Below are positions 15,994 to 24,829 of a DNA stretch of 64,000 nt, one piece after another. Origin of the DNA: CAG-488 sp051881315 (GTDB lineage Bacteria; Bacillota; Clostridia; Oscillospirales; Acutalibacteraceae); assembly GCA_051881315.1 (NCBI GenBank), contig JBJEPQ010000075.1:1-64000 (forward strand). Reading direction: 5' to 3'. The notes under the pieces are model-generated. The model did not search any database, was not told where the DNA came from, and worked only from the letters and a program-made list of their open reading frames with translations. Every line of letters begins with the position of its first letter. The stretch's first letter is position 1. Made by a program: the position numbers and the translations under genes.

Positions 15994-17328
15994 TTACTGC
16001 TCGTTTAAGGCTTCGATAATGACCTTTGCCATATAATTAAGCTTTTCGTCGGTCATACCGGGATATACGCCGATCCAGAAGGAGTCGTTCATTATCCTGT
16101 CGGTGTTTTCGAGTGAGCCGACAACACGGTAGCCCTCGCCGCTCTCACGCATCTCGTCAAAGCAGGGGTGCTTGATTAGGTTGCCTGCAAACAACATTCT
16201 TGTCTGAACGCCCTTGCTTTCAATATATTGAACGAGCTTGTTTCGGTCAACTTCCTCCTTGCAGGTTATGAAGAAACCGAACCAGCTCGGATCGGAATTT
16301 TCGTTCGCCTCGGGAAGCATAAGCCTGTCCGTAACGCATTGTAAAGCGTCATGAAGCACATTGAAATTGTGCTTTCTTTTCTCAACAAAGGTCGGGAATT
16401 TTTTAAGCTGAGCACAGCCGACCGCCGCCTGCATATCTGTTGCCTTGAGGTTGTAGCCGAAATGTGAATATACATATTTATGATCGTAGCCGAGCGGAAG
16501 CTCGCCGTACTGACGGTCAAAACGGTGACCGCAAAGGTTGTCCTGTCCCGGCTCGCACATACAGTCGCGTCCCCAGTCACGCATCGAACGAATGATCTTG
16601 TGAAGCAGGGGATTGTTCGTGTAAACCGCACCGCCCTCGCCCATCGTCATATGGTGCGGAGGATAGAAGCTGCTTGTGCCTATGTCGCCGATCGTGCCCG
16701 TGAATTTTGTTTCTCCGTCAATCGTGTAGGTCGAACCGAGGGAGTCGCAGTTGTCCTCAACGAGCCAGAGGTTATGACTGTCGCAGAAGTCCTTGACCGC
16801 CTTGAGATCAAAGGGATTGCCGAGAGTGTGAGCGACCATAACCGCCTTTGTTTTTTCGGAGTATGCCTTTTCAAGCATGGAAACATCTATATCGGCATTC
16901 GGGAGCTTAACATCGACAAAAACGGGAACTGCACCGAACTGTATCATCGGCGTTACCGTAGTCGGAAAGCCTGCCGCAACGGTGATTACCTCGTCTCCCC
17001 GTTTAACGGCTCTGTCCTTGAGCAGGGGGGAGGTGAGAGTCATAAAGGCGATGAGGTTTGCACTTGAGCCTGAATTGACGAGCGAACAGTATTTTACACC
17101 GAGATATTTGCAGAAATCGCTTTCAAACTGCTTTGTGTATCTGCCTGCCGTGAGCCAGAATTCCAATGCGCTGTCAACGAGATTGACCATCTCCTCGGCA
17201 TCGTAAACTCTCGAAGCGTAGGGAATACGCTGTCCCTCTGTAAATTCTTTCGGTATATTGTGATATTTTTCGCAGTATTCTCTGACCTTTGCGAGTATTT
17301 CATCGTGAAGTTCTTTTTCTGAGTTCAT
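15994..17328 (-). CDS. rfbH: CDP-4-dehydro-6-deoxyglucose 3-dehydrase (E1, RfbH)
   Basis: A 444-residue PMP/[2Fe-2S] enzyme of the aspartate aminotransferase fold that removes the C3 hydroxyl of CDP-4-keto-6-deoxyglucose. The usual PLP lysine is replaced by histidine in SSFYPPHHMTMGEGG (His225/226), the hallmark of E1/RfbH. A C-x-C-x7-C cluster (Cys256, Cys258, Cys266) with an upstream Cys194 fits the iron-sulfur site. GGAG precedes the ATG. It lies 13 nt after rfbG. Its usual reductase partner E3 (RfbI/AscF) is not in the window, so electrons must come from a gene elsewhere or another flavoprotein. Confidence 0.95.
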   Translation of the reverse strand: MNSEKELHDEILAKVREYCEKYHNIPKEFTEGQRIPYASRVYDAEEMVNLVDSALEFWLTAGRYTKQFESDFCKYLGVKYCSLVNSGSSANLIAFMTLTSPLLKDRAVKRGDEVITVAAGFPTTVTPMIQFGAVPVFVDVKLPNADIDVSMLEKAYSEKTKAVMVAHTLGNPFDLKAVKDFCDSHNLWLVEDNCDSLGSTYTIDGETKFTGTIGDIGTSSFYPPHHMTMGEGGAVYTNNPLLHKIIRSMRDWGRDCMCEPGQDNLCGHRFDRQYGELPLGYDHKYVYSHFGYNLKATDMQAAVGCAQLKKFPTFVEKRKHNFNVLHDALQCVTDRLMLPEANENSDPSWFGFFITCKEEVDRNKLVQYIESKGVQTRMLFAGNLIKHPCFDEMRESGEGYRVVGSLENTDRIMNDSFWIGVYPGMTDEKLNYMAKVIIEALNEQ

Positions 17329-17341
17329 GTTTATTCTCCGA

Positions 17342-18394
17342 TTATATATTAAAAAATTCTTTTATCTGTTTTTCTGTGTATTCAGCCATATCGGCACCGT
17401 CGGCATAGGCTTTTGTCCATTCGACGGTTTTTTCAACAGCCTGATTTGCAGTCCATCTCGGTTTCCAGCCGAAAACGGATTTGACCTTTGAACAGTCGAG
17501 CTTCAGGAAGTTTGCCTCGTGAGGGCCGTCCTTATGCTCTGCGGCAAAGGTTTGTCCGTTGCCCCATGCGTTGCAGAAACAGCCTGCAAGCTCTCCCGTA
17601 GTCAGACAGTCGGACTCGTTCGGGCCGACATTGTACCAGTCCGAGAACTCAGGATCGTCATACTGAGCCGCCGCAATCATAAGGTAGACGTAAAGCGGCT
17701 CAAGAACGTGCTGATAGGGACGGATCGAATTTGGATTTCTGACCTTGATAACCTCGCCTTTCATTGCCGCCCTGACGCAGTCGGGAATAATTCTGTTATC
17801 GGCAAAATCACCGCCGCCGATAACGTTGCCCGCTCTTGCGGTCGATATCCTGACATGACCGTCCGTGAAGAAGGAGCTTTTGTAGCTGTGAGTTACAAGT
17901 TCAGAGCAGGATTTCGAGTTGGAATAAGGATCGAAGCCGTCCAAAGGATCGTTTTCACGAAAGCTTTGATTGTTTTCATCGTTTTTATATACCTTGTCCG
18001 TTGTAACGTTCAGAAAAGATTTAACCGAGTTTCCCGTTCTGATACACTCCAGTATGTTTACCGTGCCGAGAACATTGGTTTCGTATGTGTATTTCGGATC
18101 GTTGTAGGATTGCAGAACGATCGGCTGTGCGGCAAGGTGGAAAACTATCTCCGGCTGAACCTCGTCAAAGACGTTTTTCAGATGCTCAAAATCCCTGACG
18201 TCTCCGATAACCGAATTGATTTTTTTGCCGATGCCGGTTATCTCGAACATACTCGGAACGGTCGGCGGCTCAAGCGAATAGCCTGTGACCTCTGCGCCTG
18301 CAAGCTTCAGAATGTTGCAAAGCCAAGCACCCTTAAAGCCTGTGTGACCTGTTACCAGAACTTTTTTATTGTTGTAAAATGACAGACTGAACAT
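17342..18394 (-). CDS. rfbG: CDP-glucose 4,6-dehydratase
   Basis: A 350-residue NAD-dependent short-chain dehydrogenase converting CDP-glucose to CDP-4-keto-6-deoxyglucose. VLVTGHTGFKGAWL at 14-27 is the Rossmann glycine motif in the form typical of this enzyme. TTDKVY and DPYSNSKSCSEL carry the catalytic Thr, Tyr and Lys, and ARAGNVIGGGDFADNRIIPD follows. It lies 34 nt after rfbF and 13 nt before rfbH on the same strand. Together these genes supply the 3,6-dideoxyhexulose precursor. Confidence 0.96.
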   Translation of the reverse strand: MFSLSFYNNKKVLVTGHTGFKGAWLCNILKLAGAEVTGYSLEPPTVPSMFEITGIGKKINSVIGDVRDFEHLKNVFDEVQPEIVFHLAAQPIVLQSYNDPKYTYETNVLGTVNILECIRTGNSVKSFLNVTTDKVYKNDENNQSFRENDPLDGFDPYSNSKSCSELVTHSYKSSFFTDGHVRISTARAGNVIGGGDFADNRIIPDCVRAAMKGEVIKVRNPNSIRPYQHVLEPLYVYLMIAAAQYDDPEFSDWYNVGPNESDCLTTGELAGCFCNAWGNGQTFAAEHKDGPHEANFLKLDCSKVKSVFGWKPRWTANQAVEKTVEWTKAYADGADMAEYTEKQIKEFFNI

Positions 18395-18428
18395 AATATC
18401 ACCACTTTTTTAATGTTCGGATCGCTTT

Positions 18429-19202
18429 TTACCATATTTTCCAAGGGGCGGTGGAGTCCGCCCACATTTTTTCAAGCTGCTGTTTTTCTCTGAGGGTATC
18501 CATCGGCTTCCAAAAGCCGTCGTGGATATAAGCGTCAAGCTGACCGAGGGAAGCGCAGGTTTCAAGCGGCTTTTTCTCGAATACGGTTTCGTCGCCGTCG
18601 ATGAAGTCAAAAATCTTCGGCTCAAGCACCATAAAGCCGGCATTCACACGTCCTCCGTCATTTTCGTTTTTTTCACGGAAGGAGGAGATCTTGTTGTCCT
18701 GCTCAATGTCAAGCACACCGAAACGCTGACCGATATTTACGGCGGTCAGGGTAGCAATATGACCGTTTTGCTTATGAAACTTGACAAGCTCGTCGATATT
18801 TATGTCGGCAACTCCGTCGCCGTAGGTGAGCATAAACGGCTCGTCGCCTATGTATTTCTTTATTCTTTTAACTCTGCCGCCTGTCATGGTGTTGAGGCCT
18901 GTATCAACGAGGGTTACCTTCCACGGCTCGGTCTCGTTTGAGTGTACAATCATCTTGCCGTTTTCGGTAAAGTCAAAGGTGATATCGCTTCTGTAAAGGA
19001 AATAGTCGGCAAAGTATTCCTTGATAACGTGCTGTTTATAGCCGCAGCAGATTATAAAGTCGTTATATCCGTATGCGGAATAAATTTTCATTATATGCCA
19101 GAGAATAGGCATACCGCCGATCTCAACCATCGGCTTGGGAACGAGGTGACTTTCCTCACTTATTCTTGTGCCGAAGCCTCCTGCAAGTATTACTGTTTTC
19201 AC
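18429..19202 (-). CDS. rfbF: Glucose-1-phosphate cytidylyltransferase
   Basis: A 257-residue nucleotidyltransferase making CDP-glucose from CTP and glucose-1-phosphate. The signature LAGGFGTRISEESHLVPKPM at residues 6-25 and EIGGMPILWHIMKIY match RfbF/AscA. YGDGVADINI near 130 holds the metal-binding Asp. The start is GTG at 19202, 9 nt after an AAAGGTGG ribosome-binding site. First gene of the minus-strand surface-sugar cluster, with its own promoter. It commits glucose-1-phosphate to the CDP-sugar branch. Confidence 0.96.
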   Translation of the reverse strand: MKTVILAGGFGTRISEESHLVPKPMVEIGGMPILWHIMKIYSAYGYNDFIICCGYKQHVIKEYFADYFLYRSDITFDFTENGKMIVHSNETEPWKVTLVDTGLNTMTGGRVKRIKKYIGDEPFMLTYGDGVADINIDELVKFHKQNGHIATLTAVNIGQRFGVLDIEQDNKISSFREKNENDGGRVNAGFMVLEPKIFDFIDGDETVFEKKPLETCASLGQLDAYIHDGFWKPMDTLREKQQLEKMWADSTAPWKIW

Positions 19203-19256
19203 ACAATCGCCACCTTTATAATAGCAGTAATTTGATTATAAACACATATATAATGC

Positions 19257-19285
19257 ATTATAACATACACAAAGGCTAAAATCAA
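19257..19285 (-). promoter_or_regulatory. Promoter of the CDP-sugar cluster
   Basis: Minus-strand TTGATT (19280-19285) and TATAAT (19257-19262) with a 17-nt spacer, about 55 nt before the rfbF GTG. Confidence 0.7.
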
Positions 19286-19406
19286 GAAAAAGCATTATTC
19301 TCAAATAGGGGCTTTTTGAACTCAACCTCTTTTGCGCTTTATACACAAAACAGAAAACACGTTTTTTAACATAATTCACAAAAAATAAAATTTTAATGGA
19401 AATCTA

Positions 19407-19435
19407 TTGACAAATAATCTTTTTTGGACTATTCT
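19407..19435 (+). promoter_or_regulatory. Promoter of the lacI-type regulator gene
   Basis: TTGACA (19407-19412), 17-nt spacer, TATTCT (19430-19435). The operator palindrome begins 10 nt downstream, so bound repressor would block transcription start. Confidence 0.8.
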
Positions 19436-19444
19436 AAGGGCGTA

Positions 19445-19460
19445 GGGTAAACGATTACCC
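19445..19460. promoter_or_regulatory. LacI-family operator O1 (autoregulatory)
   Basis: The palindrome GGGTAAACGATTACCC lies between the -10 box and the regulator ATG. A 13/16 match is found at 20522-20537 before the transport operon, which supports a shared operator. Confidence 0.75.
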
Positions 19461-19483
19461 AAGCAAGACAAGCTGGAGATAAT

Positions 19484-20479
19484 ATGGATAATAAAAATAT
19501 TTCGATGGTAGATATCGCCCGTATGGCGGGGGTATCAATAGCAACGGTCTCAAGAGTGCTCAATAAGAACGGACGCTACTCCGCAGAGACAGAAAAAAAG
19601 GTATTGCAGGTCGTCGAGAAATACAATTATGCCATAAATCCCAATGCTCAGGGTTTAAGAACGAACCGCACAAAGACTATCGGAATTATAATTCCCGATA
19701 TCACGAACGAATACTTTTCACACATTGTCAGATCAGTCGAAAGCTCGGTTATTCCCTTGGGCTATAACGTGTTTGTGTGCGACAGCAACGAAAACGTGGA
19801 TTATGAAGCGTTTCACATTGCTTCGCTCCAGTCAAAGGGCGTTGAGGGCATAATTTATATCAGCGCAAGAACTTTGGTTGACGAGGTCTCAAAGGAATTT
19901 ACCGTTCCCGTTGTTTATATCGACAGAAGACCGGGCGTTGAATTTAATTACGTTTCCTCGGATAACGAGATGGGCGGCTTCCTCGCAACGCAGGAGCTTA
20001 TCAAAAAAGGCTGCCGTAAAATTGTGATTATTCACGATGTTAATTCCTATTCGACAGTAAACAAACGTATTCAGGGTTATCTGAACGCATTGAAAAAGTA
20101 CGGAGCCGAAATTGAGAATTCAAGGATCGTTTCCTGTCGGGTTTCATACGAGGACGCAAGACAGGCGGTTAAAAAGCTGATTTCCGACGGCGTGGAGTTT
20201 GACGGCATTTTCTGCACAACGGACACCATGGCTCTCGGAGCTTTGAGAGGTCTCAAGGAGTCGGGCAGGAAAGTCCCGAAAGACGTCAAACTGGTAGGCT
20301 TTGACGGAATAACGCATACGGAGATCTCCGATCCGCCGATCACGACGGTTGTTCAGGATACCGAACAGCTCGGAAAACGTTCTGTTGAAGTGCTCATGGA
20401 TCTTATCAACAACAACGCAAGCAAAATTCACGAATATACAATCCCAGTAACACTCTCCGTCAGAGGAAGCACGGATTAA
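19484..20479 (+). CDS. LacI-family transcriptional regulator of the allose operon
   Basis: A 331-residue repressor. The helix-turn-helix and hinge occupy residues 6-60 (MVDIARMAGVSIATVSRVL), followed by a periplasmic-binding-protein-like sugar domain (TIGIIIPDITNEYFS to VGFDGITHTEISDPPITTV). A GGAG ribosome-binding site precedes the ATG. The same palindrome occurs in its own promoter and in the promoter of the allose transporter operon directly downstream, so it probably represses itself and the operon and is released by allose or a derivative. E. coli uses an RpiR-type AlsR for this job, so the regulator class differs here. Confidence 0.92.
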   Translation: MDNKNISMVDIARMAGVSIATVSRVLNKNGRYSAETEKKVLQVVEKYNYAINPNAQGLRTNRTKTIGIIIPDITNEYFSHIVRSVESSVIPLGYNVFVCDSNENVDYEAFHIASLQSKGVEGIIYISARTLVDEVSKEFTVPVVYIDRRPGVEFNYVSSDNEMGGFLATQELIKKGCRKIVIIHDVNSYSTVNKRIQGYLNALKKYGAEIENSRIVSCRVSYEDARQAVKKLISDGVEFDGIFCTTDTMALGALRGLKESGRKVPKDVKLVGFDGITHTEISDPPITTVVQDTEQLGKRSVEVLMDLINNNASKIHEYTIPVTLSVRGSTD

Positions 20480-20483
20480 TTCA

Positions 20484-20512
20484 ATTAAAAAAGGGTAGCC
20501 CCCTTTTTTAAT
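20484..20512 (+). terminator. Terminator after the lacI-type gene
   Basis: A perfect 12-bp stem ATTAAAAAAGGG (20484-20495) with CCCTTTTTTAAT (20501-20512) and a five-base loop. It separates the regulator from the transport operon. Confidence 0.85.
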
Positions 20513-20519
20513 ATAACAG

Positions 20520-20548
20520 TTGAGTAAACCTTTACCCAACATATTAGA
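20520..20548 (+). promoter_or_regulatory. Allose operon promoter with embedded operator O2
   Basis: TTGAGT (20520-20525) and TATTAG (20542-20547) are about 16 nt apart. The operator GAGTAAACCTTTACCC (20522-20537) overlaps the -35 box and spacer, the classic position for a repressor that excludes RNA polymerase. It matches 13 of 16 bases of the operator at 19445. Confidence 0.7.
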
Positions 20549-20604
20549 CAAAAATTTGCCAAAATATATTTCGAAAGGCAGTGTTTAGAGAAAGGAAGGA
20601 TATC

Positions 20605-22131
20605 ATGAGTACTCTCGTTGAAATGAAAGGGGTAGTCAAGAAATTCCCCGGAGTAACCGCCCTGAAGGATATATCGTTTGATATCCAATCGGGCGAGGTA
20701 CACGTTCTGCTGGGAGAAAACGGAGCAGGCAAGTCAACGCTGATGAAGATCCTTTCCGGTGTTTACCAGCCCACCGAGGGTAAAATAATCATCGGAGACA
20801 AGGAATTCAGCAAGCTCACTCCTAAAGACTCCTACGAATGCGGAATCAGCGTTATCTACCAGGATCTCAGCGTTATCAATGAGCTGTCAATTCAGGAAAA
20901 TCTTTTTGTTGGCAAGCTCCCGATGAAAAAGGTCGGTCCCGTTTCGGTGGTTGATTATGCAGAGATGAACAAAAGGGCGAAGGAGCTTCTTGCAAAGATC
21001 GGTCTGAACAGAGATCCGAAAACCCTCGTTGAGGATATCAGCGTTTCGGAAAAGCAGCAGGTCGAGATCGCCAAGGCTCTTGCCGCAGACAGTAAGGTAA
21101 TCGTCATGGACGAGCCGACAGCTTCTCTGACTAACAAAGAGGTTGAGCATCTCTTTGATGTTATCAGAGCGCTGAAGAAAGAGGGAAAAGGAATTGTATT
21201 CATTTCCCACAAGCTTGCCGAGATCAAGGAGATCGGCGACAGAGTATCGGTTCTCAAGGACGGAGCATATGTCGGAACAAAGCAGGTCAGTGAAGCAACG
21301 GTTGACGATCTTGTCACGATGATGGTCGGCAGAACGGTTCAGAATACCTACCAGCATGAGGACGCTCCCGACAGCTACGAGAACGAGGAGGTCATCTTCG
21401 AGGTCAGGAACCTTTCGAGAAAGGACGGAAAGGTCAAGGACGTTTCCTTCAAGCTTCACAAGGGCGAGATCGTAGGATTTTCGGGACTTGTCGGATCGGG
21501 CAGAAGCGAAATGATGAAATCGATCTTCGGAGCCGAGCCGAAAGCAAGCGGCGAGGTTTTCATAAAGGGCGAAAAAGTCAACATCAAGAGTCCCTATTCC
21601 GCAATCAAGCACGGACTTGCAATGGTTACGGAAAACAGACGTGAAACCGGATTTTTCCACAATTTTGATATCAAGAAGAACATTTCAATTCTTCCGTTTA
21701 TAAAATCTTCAACACTCGGCGGAGCAGGCGGACTGACAAGCAGTAAGTACGAAAAAACCTGTTCCGAGGCTCAGAAAAAGAGCCTGAACATCAAGTGCTA
21801 TTCCGTAGATCAGGGAATCACGGAGCTTTCGGGCGGTAATCAGCAGAAGGTTATCCTCGGCAAATGGCTGGCCGCCGACTCACAGATAATTATATTTGAC
21901 GAGCCGACAAAGGGTATCGACATCGGCAGTAAGAGTGAAATCTACGCTCTTATGCGAAAGCTTGCCGACGAGGGCAGGGGAGTGCTTGTCGTATCATCTG
22001 AGCTTACAGAGCTTCTTGCGGTGTGCGACACAATCCACGTCTTCAGAGAGGGCGAGATCGTCAAGACCTTCCCGCATAAGGAAGCAACAGAAGAAAATAT
22101 TATTAAAGCGTCAACGGCGGATATCGCCTGA
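20605..22131 (+). CDS. alsA: D-allose ABC transporter, ATP-binding protein
   Basis: A 508-residue duplicated ATPase of the RbsA/MglA class. The first half has Walker A GENGAGKST (37-45) and Walker B VIVMDEPTASLT. The second half has the signature LSGGNQQKVILGKWLA and IIIFDEPTKGID, with the degenerate Walker A typical of this group (SGLVGSGRSEMM). AAGGAAGG precedes ATG 20605; the frame continues upstream to 20581 without a ribosome-binding site. First gene of the operon. The sugar assignment comes from the adjacent AlsE, AlsK and AlsB, not from this ATPase, whose sequence cannot distinguish allose from ribose or galactose. Confidence 0.9.
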   Translation: MSTLVEMKGVVKKFPGVTALKDISFDIQSGEVHVLLGENGAGKSTLMKILSGVYQPTEGKIIIGDKEFSKLTPKDSYECGISVIYQDLSVINELSIQENLFVGKLPMKKVGPVSVVDYAEMNKRAKELLAKIGLNRDPKTLVEDISVSEKQQVEIAKALAADSKVIVMDEPTASLTNKEVEHLFDVIRALKKEGKGIVFISHKLAEIKEIGDRVSVLKDGAYVGTKQVSEATVDDLVTMMVGRTVQNTYQHEDAPDSYENEEVIFEVRNLSRKDGKVKDVSFKLHKGEIVGFSGLVGSGRSEMMKSIFGAEPKASGEVFIKGEKVNIKSPYSAIKHGLAMVTENRRETGFFHNFDIKKNISILPFIKSSTLGGAGGLTSSKYEKTCSEAQKKSLNIKCYSVDQGITELSGGNQQKVILGKWLAADSQIIIFDEPTKGIDIGSKSEIYALMRKLADEGRGVLVVSSELTELLAVCDTIHVFREGEIVKTFPHKEATEENIIKASTADIA

Positions 22132-22152
22132 TAAGAAAGGAATGTGAACACC

Positions 22153-23130
22153 ATGTCTGAAAAAATAAAGCAGGTTAAGCCAAAAGAGAAAATTACCTTT
22201 AACATGATCTGGCAGAAGTACGGTACATTCGGAATACTCATTATACTTCTTCTTATTCTGGCGGTAATGAAACCGGGCATCTTCTTCTCAACAGATACTA
22301 TCACCCAGATTCTTTCACAGAGCTCTGTAAACATTCTTATTGCGATGGGCGAGTTCTTCGCAATCCTTATCGCAGGTATCGACCTTTCGGTCGGCTCGGT
22401 AGTTGCCCTGACCGGTATGGTTTCGGCTCAGATGATGGTAGCGGGAATCAATCCGCTGTTAGCCGTATTCCTCGGAATAATCTTCGGCGGTTTCCTCGGC
22501 TTCATCAACGGACTTCTTATTAACGTAACGGGACTTCATCCCTTTATCATCACACTCGGCACACAGTCAGTTTTCAGAGGCGCAACCCTCATCATTTCAA
22601 ATTCAAGCGCAGTTTTCGGTTTCCCGAAATCATTCACAAGCTTTATCTCCTACAAGGTATTTGATCTTCTCCCGATAGTTGCGATCATTGCAATAGTCGT
22701 TGCGGTTATCCTGTCGTTCCTGACAAGGAAAACAAAAGTCGGCAGAAACATCTACGCACTCGGCGGAAACAAAGAGTCGGCATGGTATTCGGGAATTAAC
22801 GTCAATATGCACACCCTGATAGTATTCATTATCTCAGGTATCTGTGCAGGTATTGCGGGTATCGTTCTTCTCGGACGTGTCGGTTCGGCTGAGCCGGCAG
22901 CGGCAACAGGCTTTGAGACCTACGCTATCGCAGCTTCGATCATCGGCGGAACAAGCTTCTTCGGCGGTAAAGGTAAGATATTCGGAGTTGTAATGGGCGG
23001 TCTTATCATCGGCGTTATCAACTACGGTCTTAACATTCTCGCAGTTCCGAGCGTATGGCAGCAGGTTGTTATGGGCTTGCTCATCATCGGATCGGTTGCT
23101 CTCGACAGATTTGTTGCACGCAAGAAATAA
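22153..23130 (+). CDS. alsC: D-allose ABC transporter, permease
   Basis: A 325-residue membrane protein of the RbsC/AlsC family with about nine hydrophobic segments. Family blocks include GIDLSVGSVVALTG near residue 78, GFINGLLINVTGLHPFIITLGT near 118, and a GRNIYALGGNKESAWYSGI cytoplasmic loop near 200. The ATG at 22153 is preferred; an in-frame GTG at 22144 lies too close to the AAAGGAA site. It lies about 20 nt after the ATPase gene in the same operon. Confidence 0.9.
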   Translation: MSEKIKQVKPKEKITFNMIWQKYGTFGILIILLLILAVMKPGIFFSTDTITQILSQSSVNILIAMGEFFAILIAGIDLSVGSVVALTGMVSAQMMVAGINPLLAVFLGIIFGGFLGFINGLLINVTGLHPFIITLGTQSVFRGATLIISNSSAVFGFPKSFTSFISYKVFDLLPIVAIIAIVVAVILSFLTRKTKVGRNIYALGGNKESAWYSGINVNMHTLIVFIISGICAGIAGIVLLGRVGSAEPAAATGFETYAIAASIIGGTSFFGGKGKIFGVVMGGLIIGVINYGLNILAVPSVWQQVVMGLLIIGSVALDRFVARKK

Positions 23131-23150
23131 TTAACTCAGAGGTGATTTTA

Positions 23151-23834
23151 ATGAAACCGTTGTTTAATCCGTCGCTTATGTGTATGGATCTTCTGGATAT
23201 CAAAAATCAGACGGAGATCCTCAACGACAGATGCGACCTCTACCATGTGGATATAATGGACGGTCACTTCGTCAAGAACATCACACTTTCCCCGGATTTC
23301 GTAAAGGTGTTCTCGACAATAGCAAAAAAGCCGATCGACTGTCATCTTATGGTGACCGATCCGGACGACTATATTGAAGTTCTCGCAAAGGCAGGGGCAG
23401 GCTATATCTGCCCCCACGCCGAAACGATAGTAAACGATGCGTTCAGAATAATGAACAAGATTGAAGCTCTCGGCTGTAAAAAGGGCGTTGTACTCAGCCC
23501 GTCAACTCCTCTCTCGGCGATCAAGCACTATATTAACAGGATCGACAAGCTGACGATCATGTCCGTTGATCCCGGTTTTGCAGGTCAGCCGTTTATCGAG
23601 GAGATGCTCGCAAAGATCAGCGAGGCAAAGGAGCTTAAAGAGAAATACGGCTACAACTTCCTCATTGAAGTTGACGGTTCGTGCAATCAGAAGACCTTTA
23701 AGAGACTGTACGACGCAGGCACAGAGGTGTTCATCGTAGGCTCATCGGGACTTTTCTCCAAGGATCCGGATCTCACAAAAGCGTGGGATATCATGACAGA
23801 GGAATTTAAAACATTGACAGGCGCAGAAATATAA
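23151..23834 (+). CDS. alsE: D-allulose-6-phosphate 3-epimerase
   Basis: A 227-residue TIM-barrel epimerase of the ribulose-phosphate 3-epimerase superfamily that converts D-allulose-6-phosphate to fructose-6-phosphate. It reads very close to E. coli AlsE as I recall it: PSLMCMDLL at the N-terminus, then DIMDGHFVKN, DCHLMVTDPDDYI, SVDPGFAGQPFI and IEVDGSCNQ. The metal-binding His and Asp residues of the family are in these blocks. The AGAGGTGAT ribosome-binding site fixes ATG 23151, although the frame is open from 23055. An Rpe assignment is less likely given the allose neighbours. Confidence 0.93.
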   Translation: MKPLFNPSLMCMDLLDIKNQTEILNDRCDLYHVDIMDGHFVKNITLSPDFVKVFSTIAKKPIDCHLMVTDPDDYIEVLAKAGAGYICPHAETIVNDAFRIMNKIEALGCKKGVVLSPSTPLSAIKHYINRIDKLTIMSVDPGFAGQPFIEEMLAKISEAKELKEKYGYNFLIEVDGSCNQKTFKRLYDAGTEVFIVGSSGLFSKDPDLTKAWDIMTEEFKTLTGAEI

Positions 23835-23865
23835 AAATATTTTACCGTCTAAGGAGGTGGACAGG

Positions 23866-24774
23866 ATGGGAAATCTAACTTTGGGAATTGACATCGGCGG
23901 AACTAATTTCAGAATAGGAGCTGTTGATGCCGAAGGCAATATCAGCCATTTTGAAAAGAACTCCAGCAGGATCTTCGACGAGGGCGATGTGGTTGAGATC
24001 ATTCACAAAGAGATTGAGGCTTATATTGAAAGATACGGTATCCGTGATTCTGTCAAAGCCGCCGCAGTCGGAATCCCGTCGATCGTCAGCAAGGATAAAA
24101 AGACGATTATCTCAACCCCGAATTTAAAGGGCTTCAACAATATCAGATTCAGCGACAAGCTTCAGGAAAGGCTCGGATTGCCCGTTTTCCTTGACAGAGA
24201 CGTAAATTTTCTGCTGATGAACGATATGAAGAAGCTGAAAATTGACAATAATAAAACCGTGCTCGGCTTTTATGTCGGAACAGGCTTCGGAAATGCGATC
24301 TGCATCAACGGCGAGCTTTATGCCGGCAAGAACGGAGCGGCGGGAGAGCTCGGACACATTCCTTTCTATGAGATTGACGAGGAATGTACCTGCGGAAACA
24401 TAGGCTGTTCGGAAACAAGATGCTCCGGCAAGAGACTTGAATTTATCGCTTCAAAATATTTTGACGATGTTGCGATAAGAAATGTTTTCAAGTATCACGG
24501 AAATTCACCGATCCTCACGAAGTTTGTAAGGGATCTGGCAATTCCGATAGCAACCGAGATAAATATTCTCGATCCCGACTATTCGATAATTGCAGGCGGC
24601 GTGGTATTTATGGAGGGCTTCCCAAAGGATATCCTCGTTCAGGCAATTCACGAAAAGGTACGCAAGCCGTATCCGGAGAAAAATCTTGAAATACTTTTCT
24701 CCGAACACGATCAGCAGAGTGGAATTTACGGAAGCGGAATTTTTGCTCACGAAAAAATCAAAGGTATTAACTGA
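23866..24774 (+). CDS. alsK: ROK-family sugar kinase, probable allokinase
   Basis: A 302-residue kinase phosphorylating the imported sugar, probably D-allose to allose-6-phosphate. ATP phosphate loop LGIDIGGTNFRIGAV at 6-20; FLDRDVNF near 110; ROK zinc site CTCGNIGCSETRC near 182-194 preceded by GELGHIPF. The AAGGAGG ribosome-binding site puts the start at ATG 23866, not the in-frame GTG 23857 inside it. It lies between alsE and the binding-protein gene, as expected of an als operon. Sugar specificity rests on context. Confidence 0.88.
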   Translation: MGNLTLGIDIGGTNFRIGAVDAEGNISHFEKNSSRIFDEGDVVEIIHKEIEAYIERYGIRDSVKAAAVGIPSIVSKDKKTIISTPNLKGFNNIRFSDKLQERLGLPVFLDRDVNFLLMNDMKKLKIDNNKTVLGFYVGTGFGNAICINGELYAGKNGAAGELGHIPFYEIDEECTCGNIGCSETRCSGKRLEFIASKYFDDVAIRNVFKYHGNSPILTKFVRDLAIPIATEINILDPDYSIIAGGVVFMEGFPKDILVQAIHEKVRKPYPEKNLEILFSEHDQQSGIYGSGIFAHEKIKGIN

Positions 24775-24829
24775 CGGGCGTTCCGTCGGTAATATAAAAA
24801 AATTTTTATTTAAAGAAAGGATTATCACC

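Noticed and set aside
24590..24829. N-terminal extension of the allose-binding protein
   Set aside because: It overlaps the ROK kinase gene; the GAAAGG site and the lipoprotein signal place the start at 24830.
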